Positions 14,010 through 26,972 of a stretch of DNA of 64,000 nucleotides are shown here, one piece after another. The notes beneath the pieces are model-generated. The model made no database searches. It worked only from the letters and a program-made list of their open reading frames with translations, and was not told where the DNA came from. Where the stretch lies: the NCBI RefSeq assembly GCF_963675165.1, contig NC_087386.1, positions 4,222,169 to 4,286,168 on the forward strand, read 5' to 3'. The stretch comes from Halichondria panicea. Lineage: Eukaryota; Porifera; Demospongiae; Suberitida; Halichondriidae. How positions within the stretch are numbered: the stretch's first letter is position 1; every line of letters begins with the position of its first letter. A program made the position numbers and the translations under genes.

Positions 14010-17000
14010 ATGACTTTTCTACTGCCTCGAACTGCTCGTGTGAGTAGAAGACTAGTTGCTTGTGTACAGATGCGTCATATGAGCAGAGATGTTGGTCAAC
14101 CAACTCATTTTTCTCATCCAGAACTGCTAGCTACAGGAGAATGTGAGTGAACCTTGCACATGATTATATTTTGCCTATCATAATTATATTGTTACACTGC
14201 AGTGCTGCCTGGTATGCATCGTGAAGAATTTGCTGAGAGACGATCAAATTTAATGAGGTATGTGAATCGATATAAACAATAGATATTGTGTGAATTCTCC
14301 TCTCCCTCTCATGCTTACTGTAGAGGTATTGCTGAAACTCACAGTGGAATGACAGAGGACAAGCACCTCGTCATTATTCCTGGTGCTCACATTAAATACA
14401 TGTCAGAAAACATTCCGTACGTTGGGTAGCATTTCCCTACTCTTTATTCATTTACTTGGCACTTTTAGGTACCGCTTCCACCAGAACACAGACTTCCTAT
14501 ACCTTACTGGGTGCCTTGAGCCTGATGCCGTACTCTTGCTTGAGACTACCAATCGTCAGGCCCTCCCTGAGCACAAGGCAGTCCTCTATGTACGCACAAG
14601 GGACCCTCATAAGTGAGTTCTATTCTATTGCTACTAGATCGAGCTAAGCTATTAAATATACATTGGGTGCAAAAAGTGGGAACTAATCGACCATGATCGT
14701 TGCTAACACAGAGACACACAAACTCACCAAGGCACAATAACAGTTCTTAATGAAGGTATTGGTAATAGAGTTAAATGTCAATTTTGAGGTCCCTGGCAGA
14801 TCTATGTTTATGCTTCATGTTAATGTTGTACAGGGAGATGTGGGATGGACCCAGACCAGGTCCTGATGGTGCACTGGAACTGACGGGGGTGGATGAGGTA
14901 TATTTATTGTGTGTTTCGAAGTTAATAGTTAAGAACCTACATGTACCAGGGGTCATAATCTCACGCTATTTATGTGTAGTACATGTAGATTGATGCATAC
15001 ATTGCTGTAGCTTATTAGCAGGACACGTCTATAATGCAACTAATACTGTTCTAGGTGCTCCTAGGTGGTTTGCTATCAATAAACATTTTTCAATCATCCA
15101 CCCCTTCCACAGGCGTATACTCTCAGTAATCTGGAGCAACATTTGGAATCTAAGTAAGTAAATACTCAGCAGCATCCCATCTTTTTCCTTCTTTTGAAGG
15201 CATAATATGGAGCACGTGCAACATAAGTGCTATGATATTAATTTTGATGATCATAAAATCACCTACCTGTAGGTACAGTGCAGAGGGCTACATAGTGTGG
15301 TACGGCACTCAAAACGTGGTGCACCCTGAGCATAACGAGCAGATAATCAAGGGGTTAACCAGTTCACCTGAATCAAGAGTAACAAGTAAGTAGTGCTCTG
15401 ATACCATGTGCATTATCTCTCTGTTATAATTATGTTAATATGTATTACTGTTGTTTGATGGTGTTTTGCGTGTGTTTAATTTTACGCTCCTCTCTTATAT
15501 CTGGCTGCACGCTGAATCTACCCAGGTGTTCATAACCCCTCGACCCTTATTGCTAAACAACGGCTGATTAAGTCACCATCAGAGCTAGCACTCATGAGAA
15601 AAGCTGGAGAGATCACCTCGGAGGCTTTCAGAACGGTACTAGGGGCCACTAGACCAGGGGTTAACGAGGGTCAACTAGAAAGTGTGTTTGAGCACTCTGT
15701 AAAGATGGCGGGGGCACAGTGGATGTCTTACCCACCAGTAGTGGCAGGGGGAACGAGTGCAAACTGTCTGCACTACATCGCCAACAACAGGGTACTCAAG
15801 TAAGCTGGAAATGTGTATAACCTTATCGCGTCCACTTAGACATTACGGTATTTGGTGAAATGTTATTGTTGGGGCTCAAGTTAGTACATGTATGAGATAT
15901 CACACCCATTTGTAACAGATATAGGGAAACAATTTTTGGATAAAACACAGAAGTGACCTTTGTTGAAGTTGTGTACACGCCTGAGGGGAATTTGGTCCCC
16001 GGCATTTATGTATTTCTTCAAGGGTGGCCGCTAGGTGCTACAGTATAGGAGGGGTTTGAAGTAGTTCTTCTATTTTTCATTGACAACTTATTCTTTTTTC
16101 TTGTACATGTAAATTATATGCTTTCCCTTGGTTGCCAGATCAGGAGAGCTAGTGCTGATGGATGCCGGGTGTGAGTACTACGGCTATGTGAGTGACGTGA
16201 CACGCACCTGGCCAGTGAGTGGAGAGTTTTCGGCCGCTCAGAAAGAGCTCTACGAGGTGGTAAGGATGGTCAAAGAAGAGTGCACCCAGGTGAGGTAGTA
16301 TGCATACATGGACTATTGTCATGCAAGTGAAGTAGTGGGAAAGACCACAACCAAACGTTTCCCCTTATTTTGATTCCTGCCAACACGACCACATAGGTTT
16401 CATTGTTTGGTTTACACTGTACATGTAGATCTAGTTATCAACATCGTACATCTACAGCATGTACATATACATGTACCGTATAGCGGGACATTTTTGCTTT
16501 TCGCTATTTGGTTCCAGGGTCCTCAACAGAAATGTTCGTGGGTTCTAATATTCGCGGTTTAATACTAGGAAACCACACCCACCAATATCTTTACATGTGA
16601 ATACCAGTGCCTGGGAGTTTAATCCAGTTTTAATTTTCGCGTTAACTGCTTTGCCCTCGAAAAACGCGAAATTTGCACCTCACTAAAGTTTCCCGCTCTA
16701 CGGTTGTATATATATATACAATCATGTAATTTAATGTACATGTATGTGTTAACATTGGTGTACAATAGGAAAGCGATAATAATTGTTACTGGAAAGAAAG
16801 TTTTATTTTATTGTCCATCCTTGTAGTTGTGTAGAAAAGGTGTGACACTCAGCTACCTCCACTCGGTAGCTGTGGACCTGCTGGCTGGCCAAATGAAAGG
16901 TAAGCTAAACTTCACGTGTGCTCTACATGACTGTAACCTTATTTACCTGTGTTGACCAGCTGTAGGTATTCTATCGGATAGGATCTCAACTTCCAAACTA

Positions 17001-18105
17001 GTACAGGTACTTGTACTAACTGTCTAAAATGACACAGTCCATTTCCTCCTATACAGGACCCGTACTGTTTAGATTATTCATAACGTATTGAATTTATAGC
17101 GTTTACTGCATGTACCTCACCTTTGACCCCCCCCACCCCCCCCCCCCCAGATAATAAATGAGCTTTACCCCCATCATGTGGGCCACTACCTGGGTATGGA
17201 CACACACGATACACTGTCAGTGGACAGGAACACAGAGCTGGTCCCAGGCATGGTGGTCACCATAGAACCAGGACTCTACATACCAGCACTCTATGCTAAT
17301 GGGGCACTCACTAATGGGTTTAAAGAGTGAGCTACTGTAGCAAAATTATTTATTAAACACTGCATGTAAACAACTACGCACGATTGCATCGTGCATTTGT
17401 ACATACAGTAGACTCTCGTTAATCTGGCCACCTTGGACAGTGCAGTTTCGTCGCAGTAGCGAGGTATAGCTGCATTACAGAAAGTGGCCGCGGCTATATA
17501 ATTCGTGGGTCCTACCTCGTATCCAATTGATACATAAAGAATCATTAGAGTGTAATTCAGTTGCCAAACTACACCCAAAATGTCATGGCCTTATACTTCT
17601 GGTTTGGTGCAGCCAACACCAACCAGTATACAGAATACGAGGTGGCCGGATTTCGTAAAGTATTGATGTAGCTATTGCCATTTGTGCCAAATTAACGGCC
17701 GGTATAGCTAGAGTGTACATGTACGTACTGTACGTGTATGGCCGATATAATAGCTACAGCCTACGTACCGTGTGCGTCACAATACATGTATTAAACATAT
17801 TATTATACTCTTGTAATGAATTTGGTTCTTGTTTGTAATCATGTGTGTGCCAGCCGTGCCATAAACCAGCTTGCATTAATTATAGTATGTGTGAATAATT
17901 ATAATTATATCAAGGATCAATCTTTTTCCGAGCTAATATAATTATGTCTTACGTATAATTATACTACTTCTGCAGACTGCAAGGCACTGGCATAAGGCTG
18001 GAGGATGATGTCCTGATTACAGAACAAGGACCCGAAATCCTCAACAAAAACTGCCCAGACTCTGTAGAGGAGGTGACCAAACTAATAGCTCAAGGATCTA
18101 GCTGA
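14010..18105 (+). CDS. XPNPEP3: Xaa-Pro aminopeptidase 3 (mitochondrial, M24B)
   Basis: Metallopeptidase that removes N-terminal residues before proline; mitochondrial in animals. Thirteen exons, all in phase: 14010-14142, 14203-14257, 14324-14416, 14469-14612, 14834-14897, 15113-15153, 15273-15385, 15526-15799, 16139-16289, 16827-16899, 16960-17006, 17151-17326 and 17976-18105. A short basic leader precedes FSHPELL. The N-terminal domain has [14 protein letters not shown] and [11 protein letters not shown]. The pita-bread domain keeps the dinuclear metal ligands: Asp in MDAGCE, Asp in SDVTRTWP, His in [10 protein letters not shown], Glu in TIEPGLYIP and Glu in ITEQGP. Intron 11 ends in a nearly pure C tract (17127-17148). 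Introns hold MITE copies at 16474-16704 and 17405-17714. It is convergent with clathrin light chain. Confidence 0.95.
16474..16704. repeat. MITE family B copy (TIR taccgtatagcggg)
   Basis: Starts taccgtatagcgggacattt and ends as the inverted form tttcccgctctacggt, with an internal tail of ttcgcg blocks. Related copies lie at 35854-36171, 39807-39990 and about 47112-47335, with a lone end near 56335. It lies in an XPNPEP3 intron. No coding capacity. Confidence 0.7.
17405..17714 (+). repeat. MITE family A copy in XPNPEP3 intron 12
   Basis: Begins acagtagactctcgttaatc and carries the family blocks ggccaccttgg, cagtgcag, gcgaggt and gtggccgcggct, then a diverged right end at ttaacggccggtat. Same family as 6029, 36204 and 52085. 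Confidence 0.75.
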
Positions 18106-18978
18106 ATCTCTAAAATTAATATTTTTGTTCATGTGAATTTGTGAATTCTTTGCTTTCGTGCATACATGTAATCGTATGATGTGCTATTAGTGACTGGAGT
18201 TTGTGCAGCAATTAATCCCTTATCACATCCGGTCCAGTATATAATTGCACGCTGTTAATCATGACGTATTGTTTTCAAATAACAGCGGCGGCTGAAAATG
18301 TCAATAAAACTGCTGAGAACTTCAATTATGATTAGGATCGTTAAATTACTCGTGCAATAATAATAGTTATAGCACTCGCGTACTGCACTCTATTAGTAAT
18401 TGCTTAACCTTAGCTAATTAAGGTCACTAATTGGTTTCCTCCAAATTTCTTACACTGATAACAAGTCTGCTCATGGTCTCGAGGCTATAAAAAATAGCAC
18501 AAGTATCTCAGCTTCTTTTGAGCAAAATTGGTAAAAATATAAAGTTTTGACACTCCCTGAAAATGTTTTTAAGTTTATACATGTATCAGGAGCACATGAG
18601 GGGATCCGCGTATTAGACACTCCTGTTTTACACTAACACTTAAACTAGAAAATTAAAGTAGTAGCTGTAAGATAAAATCAGAGAAAACTGATTAGTGACT
18701 TTGCTAAAGTGAAGGGTTCCAGCCTCCTGTGGATGTATTCATGGATGATGCTCCTGAGGTATAATCATGAAAAATGTTTGATGGCTTCCCAATTCGCTCA
18801 AAATGGCTTATTCACCAACTCTATGGAGTTTCAATAATGATGCCATAATAATATTCATAATTATACATACCCTCACTGAACACAGTGATCACAGATACAG
18901 TAAAAACTCTCCAACAAAACGCCTAATACAATCTAGAGACAGACTATTGCACTAACTCCCCAGAACGTTATATGCCAG
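18106..18978. other. convergent intergenic spacer XPNPEP3 / clathrin light chain
   Basis: AT-rich sequence between two facing stop codons. It should contain both 3' UTRs. I see no gene, clear repeat unit or stable hairpin in it. Confidence 0.4.
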
Positions 18979-21626
18979 TTACTCTCTAACTAGAGGGGTC
19001 TGCTTGAGCTGAAGGAAGATGGACCTCATACGGGAGACGTCTTTGGTGTTCTTGCTTGTCTTAGAGCTGAAGTCACAAAGACGGGCCACCCTCTCCCACT
19101 CATGACCAGGCACGTCTTCGTCTCTCTCCTCAATAAACACATTCTCTGCTTGTCTGGAGGGGAATAGTATTTTGAAAGCTTATATATAATTATGGGGTGC
19201 TGATGCCTCGGTGGAAACTAGGAATGAAGTTGCAACATGAATGTTTAGTTTGCATGCAGGAAATGCAAAAAGAGTGGGAAATGATCAACCACGATTGTTG
19301 TTAAAAAGGTCCAAAGTTCATCACGCGGTAGACTAAGTAGGAAGTGCAACATTAATGCAATGGCTGCGTGTCATAACTTTTGCAGCTCATTTCTCACTCT
19401 GGCAGCTGCGTTCTACTGCAAAGCTGCAAAGCTAACCACTAAGAAAAATAGCAATAGATCTTGCTATGCATGACTCGGAAAAAACTGCACAATGACAATT
19501 CGAGAACAAAGCTTTAGTTGTGTAAAATCCAAGAAAGTGGCTTAAAGCCTATAGAAGCTATTACTTGAAGCTGCACCTGCATTGCACCGGTAGAGCAGCT
19601 ATGACAGTCTACACAGACAGACACACAGCACTGACTACAGTAAAATCTCGATTTATCCTTGGCTTGTGCAAGTGCACTGAGGAATAATAATTATGTACGT
19701 TCTATAGCGTACATGCAAGGAACAATCAATTTCTATACGCAGAGAAGCCTACTTATTTAGCCCAGATTTTAACTGTCACTATTCAAAAGTATACACTAAT
19801 TCTTTGGAAGAAACAAGACAATAATGAATGCTTCCGCTCTGCACTGCTACTCTCCTTTAATATTATACCTATTGAGACCCTTGGTCTGGTTGAGCTGCTC
19901 TTCGTGTCTGTTGTACCACTCCTCCAGTTCAGTCTTGGCCTGGTTTTGCAGCTCCTCTAGAGCATTGGTCTCTTCTGTGTCCTTCTCGGAGAGACGCTGT
20001 TCTTGCTCCTCACGCCATTGCCTGTAGAGGGGAAAGACACGTACGTTTCAAAACAAAACAAGAGGAGGTACCAGCCCTTATTCTGTATACCTGTGACCCA
20101 GCCTCTTTTTTTTTTACACGATAGGAGCATGCAAAGATCAACTATAATTTATGAGAGCAAGAGAGAACACAACTATCCATACCAAATCCATTATAATATG
20201 CACACCGTAATAACACTAAAAATCTCCGCATGCTAGTTAGCACATAAAGCTGTACTGAAGTATTGTCTTACTTAAAGCCTGTCACTCGATTCAGATCACA
20301 AGAGCAGGTAGTTATCACACAGACTATTGTAAGCACCACTTATACTAACAAGCTATTGGTCACAATCACTACCATAGCTTGGCTTACGGTGCAACCTGGA
20401 ACATAAACAATGTATTCTAAATCGTTGTTCTACACTGAGTAATAATGACCCTTAAGTACATGTATATAATAATTATTATATTTATACTAGGGAATGATCA
20501 TTAGCCTGACTTGTATCAACTGCAAAGACTCGTACTAGAGACATTTTCAACAACAATTTCCCGTGAGTACTTTTTTGCCATGTACACATTATACACGCAT
20601 ACGTACTACGGTACCTAATACAGTTGTACGTGTGTGTGCAAAACCGTATTTTACTTTAGCTTACTTTATGCACTCAGGTACAGCAGTGACTGTGTCCATG
20701 TTTGAGACTGCAGAGTAAGGGTCCTGAGAGCCGGAGTAAAAGTCTTGAGGAGCCGAGTACGAGTCCTGAGGGGCAGGCTGCTCATACTCTGAGCCTGATG
20801 GTATCTCAGGCTCCTGGAGAAAGGGAAGAAAAGGATTACATCATTGTATGTACACAGAGACTACAGTACTTAACGATCCTATCGTTTTACAGTGTGTAGT
20901 ATTAGGACATTCACATAACGCATGTTTAGGGAACGAATAACCACGTAACTTAAGGAAAAAACGATACTTTTCTGTTTACTGTATAAGCTCTATTTAAGGC
21001 GCCACATTAAAATAATTACGTTGGTAAAGGTGGCTCTATTAGGGGTTGGAAAATTAGTTTCGAGGCTGGCATATGTGGAAGGAAGAATTCTGTGATCTGT
21101 TTGCTCTATTTACCAACGCGCCGTCTACAAATAATTACTCACACGTGGTGGAGCTCCATTTGGAATTTCAAAAATTACTTTGGAGGCTTCATGGCGCATC
21201 TTTAGAGGGGCGCCTTATAAAGAGCTTTAATATACGGTATAATATTATAATTATCATGCATTCTACAGCTATCATGTGACATCAATACTGTAAATTAAAG
21301 ATTCGACACACAGTAGTATATTATATACATGTAGTAGTAAACAAGCAAGGTGTTCTCGATAGTTCAACAGTGTACCGACTTACTGTTGAGAAGAAGTCTA
21401 GCTGTTCTGGCTGTTCTGGAGGTTGCCCATCCTATGAGTCAAAAACAACTGGTTTAAACAAGCTCACACCAGATTTTAGCCTTTTTAGCTTTTACTCTCT
21501 ATACACTCATACCTCTGCCCTTGTCGTGCTGGTTTCCATACCCAGGGTGTCGGCAGCGATGCCTGCTAACTCGTCCTGCTCCCTGGCCAAAAAGGCAGCC
21601 GCTGGATCTTCCTCAAAACCTTCCAT
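18979..21626 (-). CDS. CLTA: clathrin light chain
   Basis: Regulatory subunit bound to the clathrin heavy-chain hub on coated vesicles; the paralogue letter cannot be assigned in a sponge. Five minus-strand exons: 21513-21626, 21384-21431, 20665-20813, 19869-20021 and 18979-19153. The start MEGFEEDPAAAFLAREQ matches the conserved acidic/DPAAAFL N-terminus. A low-complexity Pro/Gln/Ser/Tyr segment with repeated QDxYS follows. Then comes the heavy-chain-binding helix (WREEQEQRLSEKD, ELEEWYNRHEEQL) and the C-terminal block HEWERVARLCDF, DVSRMRSIFLQLKQTPLVRE, stop at 18979-18981. Length is about 213 residues, normal. Only 120 bp separate its ATG from that of RPS18. Confidence 0.95.
19470..19645 (-). 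repeat. reverse copy of the 790/59.2 kb interspersed repeat in a clathrin light chain intron
   Basis: Contains the inverted blocks ctcgagaacaaagctttag-like, aatccaagaaagtggc, taaagcctatagaagct and gagcagctatgacagtc. These match, in reverse, the repeat at 59.2 kb and its relatives. A neighbouring fragment at 19255-19320 (gagtgggaaatgatcaacc) recurs at about 14670, 57905 and 63905. Confidence 0.55.
20930..21290. repeat. possible degenerate repeat in a clathrin light chain intron
   Basis: Two half-copies (around 20985-21070 and 21095-21215) share the pattern of a 'gct-ctattta' start, a ggcgcc block, a 'ggtggctctatt/ggtggagctccattt' block and 'aattactttggaggc'-type endings. The arms appear partly inverted. 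No protein is visible. Confidence 0.35.
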
Positions 21627-21746
21627 TTTCTTTTTGGCTGATAATTTTATTATAAACTTAACTTGTGACCACTTTTTCTTGACTGAACTTCCTGGACTTA
21701 TTGCGCATGCGTAAGACACGCCCCTTCTTTTTACAGCTTGGAAAAA
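21627..21746. promoter_or_regulatory. compact divergent promoter clathrin light chain / RPS18
   Basis: 120 bp between two start codons. It holds tgcgcatgcgt at 21702-21712, an NRF-1-type palindrome. Next to the RPS18 ATG there is a pyrimidine run (cttctttt at 21724-21731), suitable as a 5'-TOP transcription start for a ribosomal-protein mRNA. Confidence 0.5.
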
Positions 21747-23229
<1,483 letters not shown>

Positions 23230-23751
23230 TGAACTGTTTTGAAATGTGCCTTGTGGTTTGTCAATTAAATTTTGATAATCTTATCGGAAATTTTGTCAAA
23301 AAACTCTTCACAAAATATTATTACTCTTTTCTAAGCTTCAAAATACAAAAATTTCACTCCATCAGCATGCACACGTATATGATGTCTGTGCATATAATTA
23401 CATTGAATGGGTGCTGCATAAGTGTACAAATGTATAACAACCACCTCCGAATAAAGGCCAGTTGCTATATATAACGGCCAGGTCCCAAATGAACAGTTTG
23501 TGTATATACAAAAACAACCTCTCAACATGCCATGAGGCCACCTCTGTATCCAAAACATTGTTCCCCAAAGGTGTCCGTTATAGAGGAGTTCCACTGTAAT
23601 ATTGGATTTTATCAATTGAAAACCTCTATCCTACAAAATTTTAGCAGATCGATGTAAAATTAATTGTCTGGTATGAACTCACTCTATTAAATTATTACAG
23701 TCACACCTTGCACACAAAACCTCAATGAAAATAATATGCTAAGCATTAATA
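23230..23751. other. convergent spacer RPS18 / TRIM-NHL with a repeat fragment
   Basis: Facing 3' ends. The part at about 23440-23600 (cacctccgaataaaggcc, acggccaggtcccaaatga, gtccgttatagaggagttcc) resembles a transposon relic of the kind with 'cagtggaacctccat' ends seen at 49.8 and 50.2 kb. No gene seen. Confidence 0.35.
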
Positions 23752-26630
23752 CTAAAATATCTGCACTCTATGGTTTGAAAAGTCAGTCACATAGAGATAG
23801 CCATCATTGTCCACAGTCAGGCTGGTTGGAGTGTTAAACTGCCCAGGGAGCTTTCCAGAACGTCCCTTTGTATCGACAAAATCACCATCTGTTGTGAAAA
23901 CCAGCAAACAGTTTTTGTTCATATCGCACACATAGAGAAGGTCACCGTCAATAGCTATTCCGCCTGGAGAAAATCCACTGCGGCCTCGATTCTCAATTTT
24001 TCTCAGATGGTCCCCTTTGCTATTGAAAATGTGAATGTTGTGCAAGTCAGATACAAAAATGGAGCCATTTTCGGATTCAGTAATCGAATGAGGGGCAATA
24101 AGGTGGCCTGACACGTTCTCAAAACCGTCTAACTGCGAATAGTGGTCTAGCTCTCCGAAAACTCGTATCTCATCCAGATTAGTGTCCAACAAAACAACGG
24201 CCTGGTGACCCCTATCACACACGTAAACGCTGTCTTGTTTCTTGTTCAAAAGCACACCCTGAGGATTTCGCAACTTTGAATACACAGCAATGGGTTGTCC
24301 ATTCTTTGTGAACTTCTGTAGACGACCATTTTCCTTTCCATCGGCAACGTAAATGTTTCCATCGTTGTCAACAGCAATACCAGTTGGGTGCCAGAGACCA
24401 CCCAGGTTTTGACCTTTCAGCCCAATTTTGCGCAAGTATTTGCCCTCCTGGTTAAACACGGCAATCATGTGATGGTAATTCCTCGTAACATAAATTTCTC
24501 GATTCGTATCACAAGCCACACCCCAAGGCCACTCCTGCTGATCAATTTTCAGTGTCAGCTGCCATGGTCCAATCGGTCCTCTAGCAGCCACAGAATACGG
24601 AGATCGACTGATTTCATTGCCCTCAATCCGAATCGATATCTTGTGCTCTCCTTTCGATTTTGGACAGTATTCGACTTCATATGTACCTATCTTTTTACCG
24701 TGAGACATCTTGACTGGAACTTTCTCTTGTATGCGAGCAACAGTTATCTCAACTTGAACAGATTGTTTCTCGATGCATGGTTCTCCCGCATCGGTTAAAG
24801 AGTGGATGACAAAGGTAGCTTGTTCACCAACCTTGGCTTTTTTGATCCCAGCACCAGACGCATGTGATGCCTCAAAGCTTGGAGACATGTTATGCTGTAT
24901 GTGAGCCAGGACAAGTTGCATCAAATCAGCCGACAAAGCTGTAGGGAGGTCAACCGAAACACAGGCTTCAGCTGTTGATGGCCTCTTTGAAGACATCTCT
25001 TTGAGACGAGTGTTCATGTATCGTTTGAGTGCCAATAGCTCAAGGTCGCTTGTGTGTACAAGAGCCTGCTCCCCCATCTTCACAAGGTGGCCAGCTTCCT
25101 CGGCTTCTACAGTAGATGATTCGATTTCTTTTGATGTTTTTGCCAGCTGGTTGTCATAAGTGGTATCGATTTCACTTAGGAATTTTGTTTTCAGAGTGTG
25201 AAGTTGCTCCTGGAGTAGCTGAAAGTTGGTAAAGACTGTTTTCTTTAAATCCTCTCGCTGCTGTGACAGTGATTCATGAGAAAGTTGTGACAAATTGACT
25301 CTATCGGAAAGCACGAGCTGAGTCTTTTTGGCCAAGTCCACGCTCCTTTGTAACTCCTCCCTCTTTACCAGAGCAGATTTCGAGACTTCATCGACATCAT
25401 GATTAGGCTGCTTGTGACCGTCAATCATACACCTGGAGCAAATCAATTTCCTGCACGTTTTACAATACATTTTCAACTGTTCTTCGCTATGTTTCTCGCA
25501 CTTCATTGAAATAACGTCATCCGCCGATTTCAGTGATTCGATTAGATAATCCTTCTTTGCTCCCTGTAATGGAGAAGTTTTGTGATTCGAGAGATTTTTC
25601 ATGACACGATGACTTTCAAGACAGGCCGAGCATATCAGTCCACATGTGGAGCAGCAGGACGTGGCTCGGGAATCGATCTTGTGGCATTGGTCACATTCCA
25701 CACGCCCTTTGCCGTCAGTGGTTGATGCTATCGAGTGGAGTCGAGCCATCCGCTGCTTGAAGTGGGCATTGGGAAGACTGTCCAGGCCATTTTTCGGAAG
25801 CTGTGAGGGGGAGATCATCTACATGTATGACACTTCAATGTTTGATGATAATGCTTGTACAAGCCAAGCTATAGCTAATAAGTAGACTACAGATATGTAA
25901 GAGAACTATGTGCAACAAAAGTTATACATGACGTTGGGAAAATAAAACAATAGCTACACGTAGGGTTTCATCTAGGATTAAATGTTTGGGGGGAAGGTTT
26001 AGGGGCGCGGAAACACGACGCAAAATGTTTGACCACACACCCTATTACATGCTAGTGCATCACAGTAGATGTAGTTACATATTGCACATCATGTGACAGT
26101 AAATATGATGATCTTATTATTCTACAAAATATTTGGGGGGAAGGGTTCACCCCTTCCCCCATTAGATGAAACCCTGCTAATACCAATTAAGGTCAAAACT
26201 GTGAAATGGGTAGCCATCTTGAGTGAATGCAAAAGCAATAACTTCATTTAACCCACACAATGATCACATGCCAATCTAAAAATAGACAAAACAATGATAT
26301 TGAGCTGGGATCAATTAACTGGCTCGTACAGCTACCACTGGATGTGGAAACGCCACGATAATCCACATCGATGATGTAAATATGACGTGCCAGTTGATCC
26401 AAATCCATAAACTAAATGTTCTATGGATCTGTTCTCACCTCAGTGACTTCAGAGCAGAGGGGACAGTCCACTTGAAACTTGAGACCCTCCTTGTCTCTGG
26501 GACCATCTCTAGTAGTTAGACAGGTCCTACAGAATACATGCAGACATGGAAGAAGCTTGGGGTCAATGTAGAGCTTGTGGCATTGCCGGCAGGTCACTTC
26601 TTGTGAGAGTTGATCACCAGTTGAGGCCAT
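23752..26630 (-). CDS. TRIM-NHL protein (RING, B-boxes, coiled coil, filamin repeat, NHL)
   Basis: Probable RING E3 ubiquitin ligase of the TRIM2/3/71 type. Two minus-strand exons, 26439-26630 (RING) and 23752-25818 (the rest), join in phase 0 to give about 752 residues. Domains in order: C3HC4 RING near residues 14-60 (CRQCHKLY, CLHVFCRTC, CPLC); B-box-like zinc motifs near 105-150 and 170-210 (CEKHSEEQ, CKTCRKLICSRC); coiled coil about 215-330; filamin/ABP280 domain about 385-475 (YEVEYCPKSKGEHKISIRI); then NHL beta-propeller repeats to the C-terminus (HPTGIAVDNDGNIYVAD, TSLTVDNDGYLYVTDFSNHR). Closest vertebrate member not decidable by eye. The intron carries a small inverted-repeat element (25961-26175). 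Confidence 0.9.
25961..26175. repeat. short MITE in the TRIM-NHL intron
   Basis: Ends tagggtttcatctagg and, inverted, ccattagatgaaaccct. Both flanks of the interior carry ttggggggaagg runs. About 215 bp, no coding capacity. Confidence 0.65.
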
Positions 26631-26639
26631 TTTTTTTGC

Positions 26640-26972
26640 TGACTTCGCTAAAACGTCTGTTCTTTTCTTTATGGTCTTTAATTTGCTTCAAAGCCCCGAT
26701 TCCTTGCCACGGTTAGCCTCGATCCCAGGCCGCAAAGGAGGCATTGCATGCACGGTATGATAATGCACCTAAGCTAATTTACTAATTTGCCTAGCTAAAA
26801 CTAGACTATCCTACCATGCTCTGATTTCCCAACTCCCATAATTGATTTACACCAATAAATCTAGCATAAAATTTAAGTCCATGTCATAATTACATTTGTA
26901 ACTGCATGTTGATTATAATTTTAACTACATGTACACAAACACTAAATTACAAATCACGTCATGCACAGTTTA
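26640..26972. other. spacer between TRIM-NHL and the ankyrin-kinase gene
   Basis: Contains the TRIM-NHL promoter side and the 3' end of the ankyrin gene. A fragment agcctcgatcccaggccg at 26716-26733 matches a terminus found at 31793, 50300 and 62695. No gene. Confidence 0.35.
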
